A stretch of DNA of 64,000 nt from positions 41,818,513-41,882,512 of the forward strand of contig OY776125.1 in NCBI GenBank assembly GCA_963675135.1, in the 5' to 3' direction. Both the position numbers and the translations under genes were made by a program. This document shows, piece by piece, positions 43,666-53,870 of this stretch. How positions within the stretch are numbered: the first letter of the stretch is position 1; each line of letters starts with the position of its first letter. The stretch is from Galeopsis tetrahit. Taxonomy: Eukaryota > Streptophyta > Magnoliopsida > Lamiales > Lamiaceae. The notes below the pieces were generated by a model that was not told where the DNA came from, did not search any database, and worked only from the letters and a program-made list of their open reading frames with translations.

Positions 43666-44967
43666 ATGGATGAAACTAATGTGAACAAACTTCCTAAGTT
43701 CTCGATTTCAGATTATGATCGTGATGACTTGGCACTCATGGCTAAACAAGAGATTGAGGTATCATCTACTATTTCTTTCCGTTCTTGTGATAGTTCTGAT
43801 TCTGATTTATGTGACACTGCTGATAGTAGTGTAGGAAGTAGTCTTCATCATTCCCAAGGAGTGACTAAAGAAGACCTTCTACAAGCTAACAAAGCATTCA
43901 TTGAAATTAGTGATGAGAATATAACTTTAAAGCAAGAAATCATTAATCTGAAAGAAGCTCAGTCAAAAGTAGATCCTAATATAGCTGTCATAAATGCAAG
44001 GCTATCAGAAGAGTTGTCACAACTCCAAGAAAAGTATGCATCCATTGACAAACTATATCAGGGTATGCTTAAAACTCAAGCCAAAGAGACTAATGAATTC
44101 AATGATTTAAAGATTAAGTGTGAAAAACTTGAAGAGCGCAATAGATTCTTAGAATCTGAAGTAGTGAGCCTAGATCGAAAGCTATCTGGGATGATTAACT
44201 CTACTAGGATTAATCAAACTATCTCAGACAGATATAGAGCTCCAAATGATAAAAGTGGAATAGGTACTGATCTGCCTAGTTCCTCTACTTCAGAATTTAA
44301 GAACACTAATGGAGCTAGTTCAAGTTCTTTGCAACTAGATAAAGGAAAAGAACCTATGACTTATGATAATGATCCAAAACTCAAAGTACAGTCTAAATAC
44401 ATCCCTCCTACTACCAAGAATGGTAAAATGAAGAATGTATTAAGACCAGTACAGTCAAGACAATACCAGAAGAGGTATACTCCTCTGACCAGATCAGATC
44501 AGTCCTGGAATCAGAAGAGACAAACTCAGAACAGTAGGTCAAGACAAGCACAGGCAAGTTGGGAACAGCCTAGACCTCCTTTTATAAGGCAGTCTCAGCT
44601 GTATTCAACTAAACCTAGGAGATTTGTGCCTCATTATCATAACAAACCTGTTCTTTATCCTCCACCTTTATCTTATGATATCATTGGTGAGGAAAGACCA
44701 AAACGCATCTATAAGCCGTATGGTCCACATGCTTTTAGACCATATTCAAACTATTATAGACATACTGATCTTACTGAAAAAGGGATAGAACCAATGAAAG
44801 GCTATCTCAGAAAAATAGATCCTAAGTCTGCTGATAATTCTGAAATGGTTAATAAAGTACTGTTTTGTGATAAATATGGAAGAAAACTAAAGAGGTCTCA
44901 TTTATTCAAAACTTCAATGTTTATTTGGGTGCCTCTTACTGCTACTAACACTCAAGGACCCCAATAA
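43666..44967 (+). CDS. internally deleted gag, C unit 1 (433 aa)
   Basis: The ATG at 43666 keeps the gag start (NKLPKFSISDYD). After residue 18 the frame jumps to the part that follows the zinc knuckle in element B (DLALMAKQEIEVSSTISF against GLCFMAKIDQEVSSVTSF). The whole UBN2-like capsid domain and CCHC knuckle are gone, about 400 residues, yet the frame stays open. What remains is a Ser/Asp-rich segment, a coiled coil (about 65-180) and the basic C-terminal tail ending TQGPQ-TAA, like gag of B. It cannot build a capsid by itself. The tail and coiled coil might still join particles of an intact relative; that is inference. Identical to the copy in unit 2. Confidence 0.8.
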   Translation: MDETNVNKLPKFSISDYDRDDLALMAKQEIEVSSTISFRSCDSSDSDLCDTADSSVGSSLHHSQGVTKEDLLQANKAFIEISDENITLKQEIINLKEAQSKVDPNIAVINARLSEELSQLQEKYASIDKLYQGMLKTQAKETNEFNDLKIKCEKLEERNRFLESEVVSLDRKLSGMINSTRINQTISDRYRAPNDKSGIGTDLPSSSTSEFKNTNGASSSSLQLDKGKEPMTYDNDPKLKVQSKYIPPTTKNGKMKNVLRPVQSRQYQKRYTPLTRSDQSWNQKRQTQNSRSRQAQASWEQPRPPFIRQSQLYSTKPRRFVPHYHNKPVLYPPPLSYDIIGEERPKRIYKPYGPHAFRPYSNYYRHTDLTEKGIEPMKGYLRKIDPKSADNSEMVNKVLFCDKYGRKLKRSHLFKTSMFIWVPLTATNTQGPQ

Positions 44968-46250
44968 ATAGTGGGTACCTAAATTACATGTGTATAGAGA
45001 TATGTACTAACATTTCAGGTACTGATCTTATACCAAGAAGAAGATAAAGCAGAAACTAAGAGCAGTACATCAAAACTCAACATTCAGAAGAGACAACCCT
45101 ATGTCAGATCACTACACTTAAAACAGGTAACAAAGTTACTAAAGTGGCCTTAATCCCGATGAGGAAGCTGGTAAAGCTGAGGGACACTGAGAACACACAT
45201 TAAGGGGGAATCTGTGATTTCTTAAAAGATCCTTTTGTTGACTCAGAACACTAAGACACTTTAGCATAAACCTCGATGTGATCATTAAATTAAACATATT
45301 GTTACTAATCTGTACTGTTTTACACTTATATCTCATGAACTAACACTTTTACCAAGGTGAAACAGGCACAGAAGAGGAATTCTCCATTGAAGGGGGAACT
45401 GATCTGATTACAGATTTGAAAAGTCTACTAATCTGATCTGATTACAGGCTATAGCAGTCTACAGATATATTCTGATTAATACATTGACTTGTCTACAGAA
45501 CTGTACTGATTACAAAGCTTCTTTGTCTATAGTACTGATCTGATTACAATTCAGTTATTCTACAGAACTAATCTGATTACTAACTAATCTGTCTACAGAA
45601 AAATTTGTTTACTACTAATCTGTCTACAGAATTCTACTAATCTGACACAGTACTGATCTGAGGATTACTGTGCTGATATCAAAAAGGTGAAATCAGGGAA
45701 ATTGGGTACTGATCTGAACACTACTGTGCTGACCCATCTACTGATCTGAAATCTACTATGCTGATTCATCTAGTGATCTGATTTCCAAAAAGGGTACTCA
45801 GCTGATCACAGTACTCAGCTGATCCAGATAAGTGAAATTTTCTTTATATATAAGTAAGAAAATGAAGAGAAATAGTTTTGGAAACTACTGTGCTGATTTG
45901 CATCAGAACAGTCTTTTGGTTTAGAATACTCTAAGTCAAAAATTGTTCAATTTTAGATTACTAATAGAGAAGATTAATACACTCTCTATTTCTAACCTAA
46001 AAACTGTGGTGTATTTATCAAACACAAATTGGCTCCAAAATTAAGGATGGTACTAGAATATGAACAGTTTATTTTCAAAACACGAATTTCGAGACTTAAT
46101 CTCAACCATTCTTTGTGATAATCAAATTCAATCCTAGCCCTAGATTGGTTTTGAATTTGACAAAAACGATAACTCTTCATCGTCTTTCTTACGAGTTCAT
46201 TTCTGAAAAACTCATAACTTCATAACTTCTGAAAAATATGGTTTCTACAA
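44968..46250 (+). other. C unit 1 spacer, site of the missing pol
   Basis: Right after the gag stop, GTACCTAAATTA (as in B, before pol) is followed within 10 bases by sequence that aligns with B just after its pol stop (TATGTACTAAC ... CAGGT). All of pol has been removed between these points. The rest is non-coding and strongly repetitive in ACTGATCTG, TACTGTGCTGA and CTCAGCTGATC words. Purine tracts AAGGGGGAA lie at 45202-45210 and 45390-45398, and a TATA-like TATATATAAG at 45845-45854. Confidence 0.75.
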
Positions 46251-49200
46251 ATGACAACTATCAATATTATTAGTGAATCTAACGAAGTTGCAGGAAAATT
46301 TGATTCAAATTTCTGGGTTCGCGAAAAGGGCATTTTTGTAGAAAATGTAGTATATTTCAATGGCCGACACAATGCTGAAAATCAAGCGATTCTGACAATG
46401 TGCGAGGAGTGTGGGCTAAGGAAATTTCTGGAATCATCTCCACTGAATGTCTATGAACCGGAGGCTATGGAATTTTATCTACAGCTCAAAGGTGATAAAA
46501 ATGGTGTTCACTCCATGCTTTCTGGGCATAAGGTCACGATTACAAGGGAAATCCTAGAAGTAATGTTGGATTTGCCTCAAGGCCTGGTGGACATTATGAA
46601 TTACAAAGCTGGAGAAGAGAAGGAATGTGTAGGAAGATGGTCAGGTGTTGAAACAGAGTCCTTGACTAATCTGAAGAAGGATGTTCTCCCTACTGGTCTT
46701 CAATTTTTGATGGACATAGCCGGAAAGTGCTTGTTAGGGCAACATCATAGCCAGGATGCTTTATCAAGTTCCAAAATTCGAATTATGGTTGCAATCATCG
46801 ACAGAGTTCAAGGTGATTGGCAAGGATTTTTCTTGGAAAGGTTATTGACTGAGAAAGACAAAGTTTTGTTCGATGAGGATACCATGGAATTTTCGATTAA
46901 ATCGAAACTAGGGTTCGGAAACAAGTTGAGTTTCTTGTTGCCGCAGTTGGTCAAAAAGCCTTATTGGAGTAATCCCAAGAAATTCCATCATGGAAAATTC
47001 TTGATGAAGAAGGAGTCTGTTCGTTTTGAACAAGAGAATCCTTTGGAGCAACCCCAAGAGCTTGAAGCACAAGAATCTGGTGATTCAATGTACCGATCTG
47101 ATGATAATCAACCTGAGATTAGATCGAAGGCGAGGCATGATCCGAGCAGTATTAGACCCAGGAGAGGAAGGTCTGCTACAGCTGCCTCAGAGCCAACAGT
47201 CAGATTTGTTGAGACTATGGTGCAAGCAAGCTCAGAAGAGCAAGAGGTTAGTGTTCCTAGTCCTATTGCTTTGCATAAGAGAACTAAGAGGAGAAGTGCT
47301 AGGAGAAAGTTTGTTGATGTTTCTTCTACCCCTTCAAACTCTGAACCAAGCCCAGCTGAAACCCAAAACCCTCGACCTTCATGTTCTGGACAATCAGCTC
47401 ACTACTTTCCTGTGACTCAGAACACTCCCCATTCATCCCCTCAGAACATTAATCTTCAACCTACTCCTATTTCAAGTCCTCAACATCAACCTTCACCACA
47501 TCATTCACCAACACAGATTCATGATCACTCTACTGAACATGAATTTGAGCCTTCTACTGTACCAATTGACATTTCATCATCCCCTGAACCTGAATTTATA
47601 ACTCCTAAACCTGCTGATTTAATGGAGTATACTATCTGTGATAAAGAGGATAAAATCAGGATAGATTTGAGGATAGCTTTGTTGAAGCAATTTCCTGGAT
47701 TGGATGAAAGCTCAGTTGAGTTTGAGAAACTCCTTAGTATTGGCACATGGGTGTATCTTAAGAGGAGTACTTTGAATGAGAATTTAGCTATTATGGAAGG
47801 TATGGGTGGTGCTTCAATCTTTGATGATTGGGAAGCAGAGCAGATGCAAGCAGCTGGTGTTAACTCATTTCTTGAGCTAGTTACCCCAGAATCTGTAGTT
47901 CACCTTGTTGAAAGGCTGACAGGAATTAAATATTCTGTTGAAAAGGTTGCAACTCCTCCTACAGATGATGATTTGCTTGTGGAAAGTGAAGAGAAGGGTG
48001 TTGATGAAGCTGAGAATGCTGCTGAAAAGGATTTTATGGAAATTGATGAGGATGTTGACAATGCAACAGAAGTGTTTGAGAACACTGTTGTGATTGAAGA
48101 AACTGAAGCTTTGGAGAATCAAGATTTAAATGCTGAAGAAATGGAAAGCATTCCAATTCACTCTACTGATCCTATCATTCCTGAGGATGTGCAGGAAGAG
48201 ATCAGAACAGTTCCTGTTGAGAAGGATGTTGATAATTCAAGCTTTGAAATGTTGAAAAAGCAGAATGCAGAGCTTCAAGCAAAATTGGAAGATGCTGTAA
48301 AGATGTTCCAAGAAGCTACTGACAGAATGAATAAAATGCTTGCTGAAAACTCAATTGACAGAGTTATGGAGCATACAATGTCTAAGATTTATGATCTCCA
48401 TAGACTACAAGAGAAGAACTTATCTAAAGTGTTGCATGACAGGATGGAACAACACTTAACTCCCATGCAAGAGTGGCATGATGAAGCAAAAAAGGGGGAA
48501 GATAAGATAAGAAGAGTAATGGAGCAAACTCAGTCACAACAAGCTCAATTGGTTGTGAGTCAAGATGAATTGAAAGAAGAGATTGCAATTCTGAATGAGA
48601 AATTTAAACTGAGGAAGCAATAGAAGCAAACTGAAGAAATTGTTGAGAAAAAGAAAACTGATGCTGCTGGAAGTTCTAGTCAGAAAAAGAGGAAATTAAT
48701 ACTGTCTGATGAAGAAGAACAAGAAGAAGAAGAAACTGGTAGACTTACCAGATCCAGAAGCAAGTTGAGAATTGGTGCTTCAAGTGAAGAAGCAGAGTTG
48801 AAAAAGAAGAAAGAAAAGGATGTCAAGTTCTTGAAAACAAGATTTGATAATCGAGTTACAGCTTTGAAAAAGAAATTGAATGCTCAAAGAAAAGCTGAAG
48901 GAAAAGAGTTTGATAAAAATTTTCAGGATGAGAACTTTGTGGATTTTATTGTTCTAACAGAGAATATGGAACATTGGAAAAATTTGAAGAAGAAATGGCA
49001 GATTGCAAACTTCATTGTGAAGAAGTTTGGTGATCATTTGAGCAAAGAAGCTGAATTTGCTGATTTTGAAGAGTTCATGCTGAACATTGATCAAGAGTTT
49101 TGGGAAGACATAGCACAAGTTGCTGCTCATGCTGGAACAAAGATATTATGTCCTGAAGAACCGAATTGGGAACCTCCAAGACTGGAAAATGGAGAACCTG

Positions 49201-49313
49201 ATTACAAGGAGATCAACAACATAATTGCTGAGATTATCAAAGAAGAAGGAATCACTGATCATCAACATATGATAGATATCAAAGCAAGGATGTATGTTGC
49301 ATTCAGAATCTGA
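46251..49313 (+). pseudogene. post-pol ORF of C unit 1, one nonsense codon
   Basis: It is the same protein as the intact 1020-residue ORF in unit 2, but CAG at 56241 in unit 2 is TAG here (48621-48623), ending translation after 790 residues. The frame is open again to 49313. About ten base differences from unit 2 are spread over 45819-48621, several changing residues. The truncated product would keep the N-terminal domain, GMGG block and coiled coil but lose the basic tract and the C-terminal domain. The ATG at 46251 is chosen because it is the first in frame and is shared by both units. Confidence 0.88.
48486..48502 (+). other. polypurine-tract copy inside the post-pol ORF (C1)
   Basis: GCAAAAAAGGGGGAAGA. 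The third codon base of Ala is A here and C in unit 2 (56108), a silent change that lengthens the purine run. Confidence 0.6.
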
Positions 49314-49550
49314 AGATACAGAATGAAGATGAAGGATCAAGCTCACAAGATAACATTTCTTATCCTTTAATCTTTATTTCTATATTTTTGTGTGTTACAT
49401 ATTTTGTTAGTATGTGTAATATGTGAAATATCTAATCTGATTGTGAATATGATATGAATTTTGAATTGATGAACTGTTATGATAGACTACATACTTAACT
49501 ACTGATTTATTAAATTTAAGTAGTTTTGGCTTCATCAAAAAGGGGGAAAT
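49314..49550 (+). promoter_or_regulatory. C unit 1 3' non-coding region and polypurine tract
   Basis: A short AT-rich leader is followed by TTTTGGCTTCATC and the polypurine tract AAAAAGGGGGAAA at 49537-49549, one base before LTR 2. Confidence 0.9.
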
Positions 49551-51125
49551 TGTTGGGATATTAATCCTTGAAACAATGTTCTAGATGATGAAAGTATGTT
49601 TTGATGGCCAAAAGCAACTTAAAGTTAGTAATATATGTGGTTCTAAGTCATCTTAACTAAGTCATCTGATGAGAAACTGAAAATGAGATTACTGATCTTA
49701 ATGATATCTGAAATAAGTTTACTGATCTTATTTAGTAATATTGAGAGTAAGATTACTAATCTTAGTATGGAAACTGAGAATAAGTTTACTGATCTTATAT
49801 GAGATATTTGAATCTGAGTTACTGATCTTATATACTTACTGGTCTTATATGCTTACTGATCTTATATGTAAGTTACTGATCTTATTGTTTACTGATCTGA
49901 TATATGAACTGTTAGGTACTAAGCTGATGTTTTGTATTGTATAGACAGCTTATAGTGTAGGACTTAGATATACTCATCTGTATATAGTTCAGTTGATGTA
50001 TAGATAGGTTTTATATTTGTAAGTTTGTATTTTATTATATTCAGCAGTGTAAAAGTTCAGAACAGTAGATTAGAACACTAGATTAGAAGAAGATCAGAAG
50101 ACTAAGAAGACTCAGAGGACTACTTCAGAATAAGAAGACTTCAAGAAGAGTTGGAGATAAGCTTAGAAGAAATCTGGAGAAGTTTTGAACAGTTTTAAGT
50201 TACTGTGCTGACTGGCTCAGCAGAGTAAAAATCAGAAGAGTAAAAATCAGAACAGTAAGTTACTGTGCTGATTTGGTATAATTGAAGAATAAGTTTGGAA
50301 AGCTTATTTAAAGTGTAACTGAAGATTTATTGAAGAGATGCTGACTTGGAAGTTGAAGGAAGTTACAAAGTCGGTTACAAGAAGAAGTTACAAAAACAGT
50401 TTTAGAGTTAGTTGAGAGTTAGTTCACAAACTGCTAACTGTCATACTAAGTTCTATAAATACTGTGTGATCTCCTACTGCTAAGACTACTGATCTTAAAG
50501 CATTCACAAGCAATCTAAGTCTACAGAGCACAAGAAGAACTCACAGAGTTGAAGGAGATTAAAGAAGAGAAGAGCCACTGAATTGAAGAGAAGAATCAAA
50601 GGCTATTCAAAGAGAAGATTTACTTTTCAAGTTTTAAGCTTGTATTTTGTAAAACAAGTGTGCTAGTTACTTGTAGAATTACTAGTAGATCGAAGATATA
50701 CCTGGTGGTATAATCGATAAGATCACAGTCTTAATCTTTGGACTTTAAGCCACAAGAAACTCAAGAAGGAAGAGTTAATAAAACATCACAACTGGGATTG
50801 TGAGAGTGGATGTAGACTTATTGGTCGAACCACTATAAAATTCTGTGTTCTTTACATTTTATGTTTGATATTTGTGTGAATTTTTTAACTAAGAACATTA
50901 AAGATTTACAAAGATAAAGATCTAAAGAAAAGTTGAGTATAAACTAGTAAGGCTCATACAGTTTTGAAAGTACTGATCTGAGCTAAGTAAGCACAGTATA
51001 GTACATAAGAAGACTAAATTCCGCATTGCATATTCTGATATTTTGAAAGATTTTTGAAAGTCTATTCACCCCTCCCCTCTAGACTTTCTTAGCTTACTCA
51101 ATCTTAACTCAACTTGGGACCAACA
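49551..51125 (+). repeat. LTR 2 of element C (1575 bp, shared)
   Basis: It is the 3' LTR of unit 1 and the 5' LTR of unit 2. It shares GATATTAATCC, TTACTAATCT and TTACTGGTCT with LTR 3 against LTR 1. TATA box at 50453-50462. One 20-bp ATATGTAAGTTACTGATCTT unit. Confidence 0.95.
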
Positions 51126-51127
51126 AG

Positions 51128-51139
51128 TGGTATCAGAGC
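51128..51139 (+). promoter_or_regulatory. primer-binding site, C unit 2
   Basis: TGGTATCAGAGC, two bases after LTR 2. Confidence 0.93.
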
Positions 51140-51285
51140 AGTAGTTCTTTGGACTGTTGTTTCTTGATAACCTTGCAGATCTTGAGGGAAATCTTACTAA
51201 TCTTGCTACTATTTCTTGATATTTGTCACTATCTGAATACTTGAAAATACTTGCTATACTACCGATCTTATCTGTCTGATCAAAC

Positions 51286-52587
51286 ATGGATGAAACTAAT
51301 GTGAACAAACTTCCTAAGTTCTCGATTTCAGATTATGATCGTGATGACTTGGCACTCATGGCTAAACAAGAGATTGAGGTATCATCTACTATTTCTTTCC
51401 GTTCTTGTGATAGTTCTGATTCTGATTTATGTGACACTGCTGATAGTAGTGTAGGAAGTAGTCTTCATCATTCCCAAGGAGTGACTAAAGAAGACCTTCT
51501 ACAAGCTAACAAAGCATTCATTGAAATTAGTGATGAGAATATAACTTTAAAGCAAGAAATCATTAATCTGAAAGAAGCTCAGTCAAAAGTAGATCCTAAT
51601 ATAGCTGTCATAAATGCAAGGCTATCAGAAGAGTTGTCACAACTCCAAGAAAAGTATGCATCCATTGACAAACTATATCAGGGTATGCTTAAAACTCAAG
51701 CCAAAGAGACTAATGAATTCAATGATTTAAAGATTAAGTGTGAAAAACTTGAAGAGCGCAATAGATTCTTAGAATCTGAAGTAGTGAGCCTAGATCGAAA
51801 GCTATCTGGGATGATTAACTCTACTAGGATTAATCAAACTATCTCAGACAGATATAGAGCTCCAAATGATAAAAGTGGAATAGGTACTGATCTGCCTAGT
51901 TCCTCTACTTCAGAATTTAAGAACACTAATGGAGCTAGTTCAAGTTCTTTGCAACTAGATAAAGGAAAAGAACCTATGACTTATGATAATGATCCAAAAC
52001 TCAAAGTACAGTCTAAATACATCCCTCCTACTACCAAGAATGGTAAAATGAAGAATGTATTAAGACCAGTACAGTCAAGACAATACCAGAAGAGGTATAC
52101 TCCTCTGACCAGATCAGATCAGTCCTGGAATCAGAAGAGACAAACTCAGAACAGTAGGTCAAGACAAGCACAGGCAAGTTGGGAACAGCCTAGACCTCCT
52201 TTTATAAGGCAGTCTCAGCTGTATTCAACTAAACCTAGGAGATTTGTGCCTCATTATCATAACAAACCTGTTCTTTATCCTCCACCTTTATCTTATGATA
52301 TCATTGGTGAGGAAAGACCAAAACGCATCTATAAGCCGTATGGTCCACATGCTTTTAGACCATATTCAAACTATTATAGACATACTGATCTTACTGAAAA
52401 AGGGATAGAACCAATGAAAGGCTATCTCAGAAAAATAGATCCTAAGTCTGCTGATAATTCTGAAATGGTTAATAAAGTACTGTTTTGTGATAAATATGGA
52501 AGAAAACTAAAGAGGTCTCATTTATTCAAAACTTCAATGTTTATTTGGGTGCCTCTTACTGCTACTAACACTCAAGGACCCCAATAA
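51286..52587 (+). CDS. internally deleted gag, C unit 2 (433 aa)
   Basis: No difference from the unit 1 copy is seen at protein or DNA level, including the same deletion of the capsid and zinc-knuckle part after residue 18. The deletion therefore predates the duplication. The coiled coil and basic tail remain, and the stop follows TQGPQ as in gag of B. Confidence 0.8.
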   Translation: MDETNVNKLPKFSISDYDRDDLALMAKQEIEVSSTISFRSCDSSDSDLCDTADSSVGSSLHHSQGVTKEDLLQANKAFIEISDENITLKQEIINLKEAQSKVDPNIAVINARLSEELSQLQEKYASIDKLYQGMLKTQAKETNEFNDLKIKCEKLEERNRFLESEVVSLDRKLSGMINSTRINQTISDRYRAPNDKSGIGTDLPSSSTSEFKNTNGASSSSLQLDKGKEPMTYDNDPKLKVQSKYIPPTTKNGKMKNVLRPVQSRQYQKRYTPLTRSDQSWNQKRQTQNSRSRQAQASWEQPRPPFIRQSQLYSTKPRRFVPHYHNKPVLYPPPLSYDIIGEERPKRIYKPYGPHAFRPYSNYYRHTDLTEKGIEPMKGYLRKIDPKSADNSEMVNKVLFCDKYGRKLKRSHLFKTSMFIWVPLTATNTQGPQ

Positions 52588-53870
52588 ATAGTGGGTACCT
52601 AAATTACATGTGTATAGAGATATGTACTAACATTTCAGGTACTGATCTTATACCAAGAAGAAGATAAAGCAGAAACTAAGAGCAGTACATCAAAACTCAA
52701 CATTCAGAAGAGACAACCCTATGTCAGATCACTACACTTAAAACAGGTAACAAAGTTACTAAAGTGGCCTTAATCCCGATGAGGAAGCTGGTAAAGCTGA
52801 GGGACACTGAGAACACACATTAAGGGGGAATCTGTGATTTCTTAAAAGATCCTTTTGTTGACTCAGAACACTAAGACACTTTAGCATAAACCTCGATGTG
52901 ATCATTAAATTAAACATATTGTTACTAATCTGTACTGTTTTACACTTATATCTCATGAACTAACACTTTTACCAAGGTGAAACAGGCACAGAAGAGGAAT
53001 TCTCCATTGAAGGGGGAACTGATCTGATTACAGATTTGAAAAGTCTACTAATCTGATCTGATTACAGGCTATAGCAGTCTACAGATATATTCTGATTAAT
53101 ACATTGACTTGTCTACAGAACTGTACTGATTACAAAGCTTCTTTGTCTATAGTACTGATCTGATTACAATTCAGTTATTCTACAGAACTAATCTGATTAC
53201 TAACTAATCTGTCTACAGAAAAATTTGTTTACTACTAATCTGTCTACAGAATTCTACTAATCTGACACAGTACTGATCTGAGGATTACTGTGCTGATATC
53301 AAAAAGGTGAAATCAGGGAAATTGGGTACTGATCTGAACACTACTGTGCTGACCCATCTACTGATCTGAAATCTACTATGCTGATTCATCTAGTGATCTG
53401 ATTTCCAAAAAGGGTACTCAGCTGATCACAGTACTCAGTTGATCCAGATAAGTGAAATTTTCTTTATATATAAGTAAGAAAATGAAGAGAAATAGTTTTG
53501 GAAACTACTGTGCTGATTTGCATCAGAACAGTCTTTTGGTTTAGAATACTCTAAGTCAAAAATTGTTCAATTTTAGATTACTAATAGAGAAGATTAATAC
53601 ACTCTCTATTTCTAACCTAAAAACTGTGGTGTATTTATCAAACACAAATTGGCTCCAAAATTAAGGATGGTACTAGAATATGAACAGTTTATTTTCAAAA
53701 CACGAATTTCGAGACTTAATCTCAACCATTCTTTGTGATAATCAAATTCAATCCTAGCCCTAGATTGGTTTTGAATTTGACAAAAACGATAACTCTTCAT
53801 CGTCTTTCTTACGAGTTCATTTCTGAAAAACTCATAACTTCATAACTTCTGAAAAATCTGGTTTCTACAA
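52588..53870 (+). other. C unit 2 spacer, site of the missing pol
   Basis: Same structure as 44968-46250 with two visible base changes (53439, 53858). Purine tracts lie at 52822-52830 and 53010-53018, and TATATATAAG at 53465-53474. ACTGATCTG-type words are dense throughout. Confidence 0.75.

Noticed and set aside
43446..43688. Minus-strand 80-residue frame spanning the LTR end (also 51066-51308)
   Set aside because: It covers LTR end, primer site and leader antisense to gag; an identical copy exists only because the element is duplicated.
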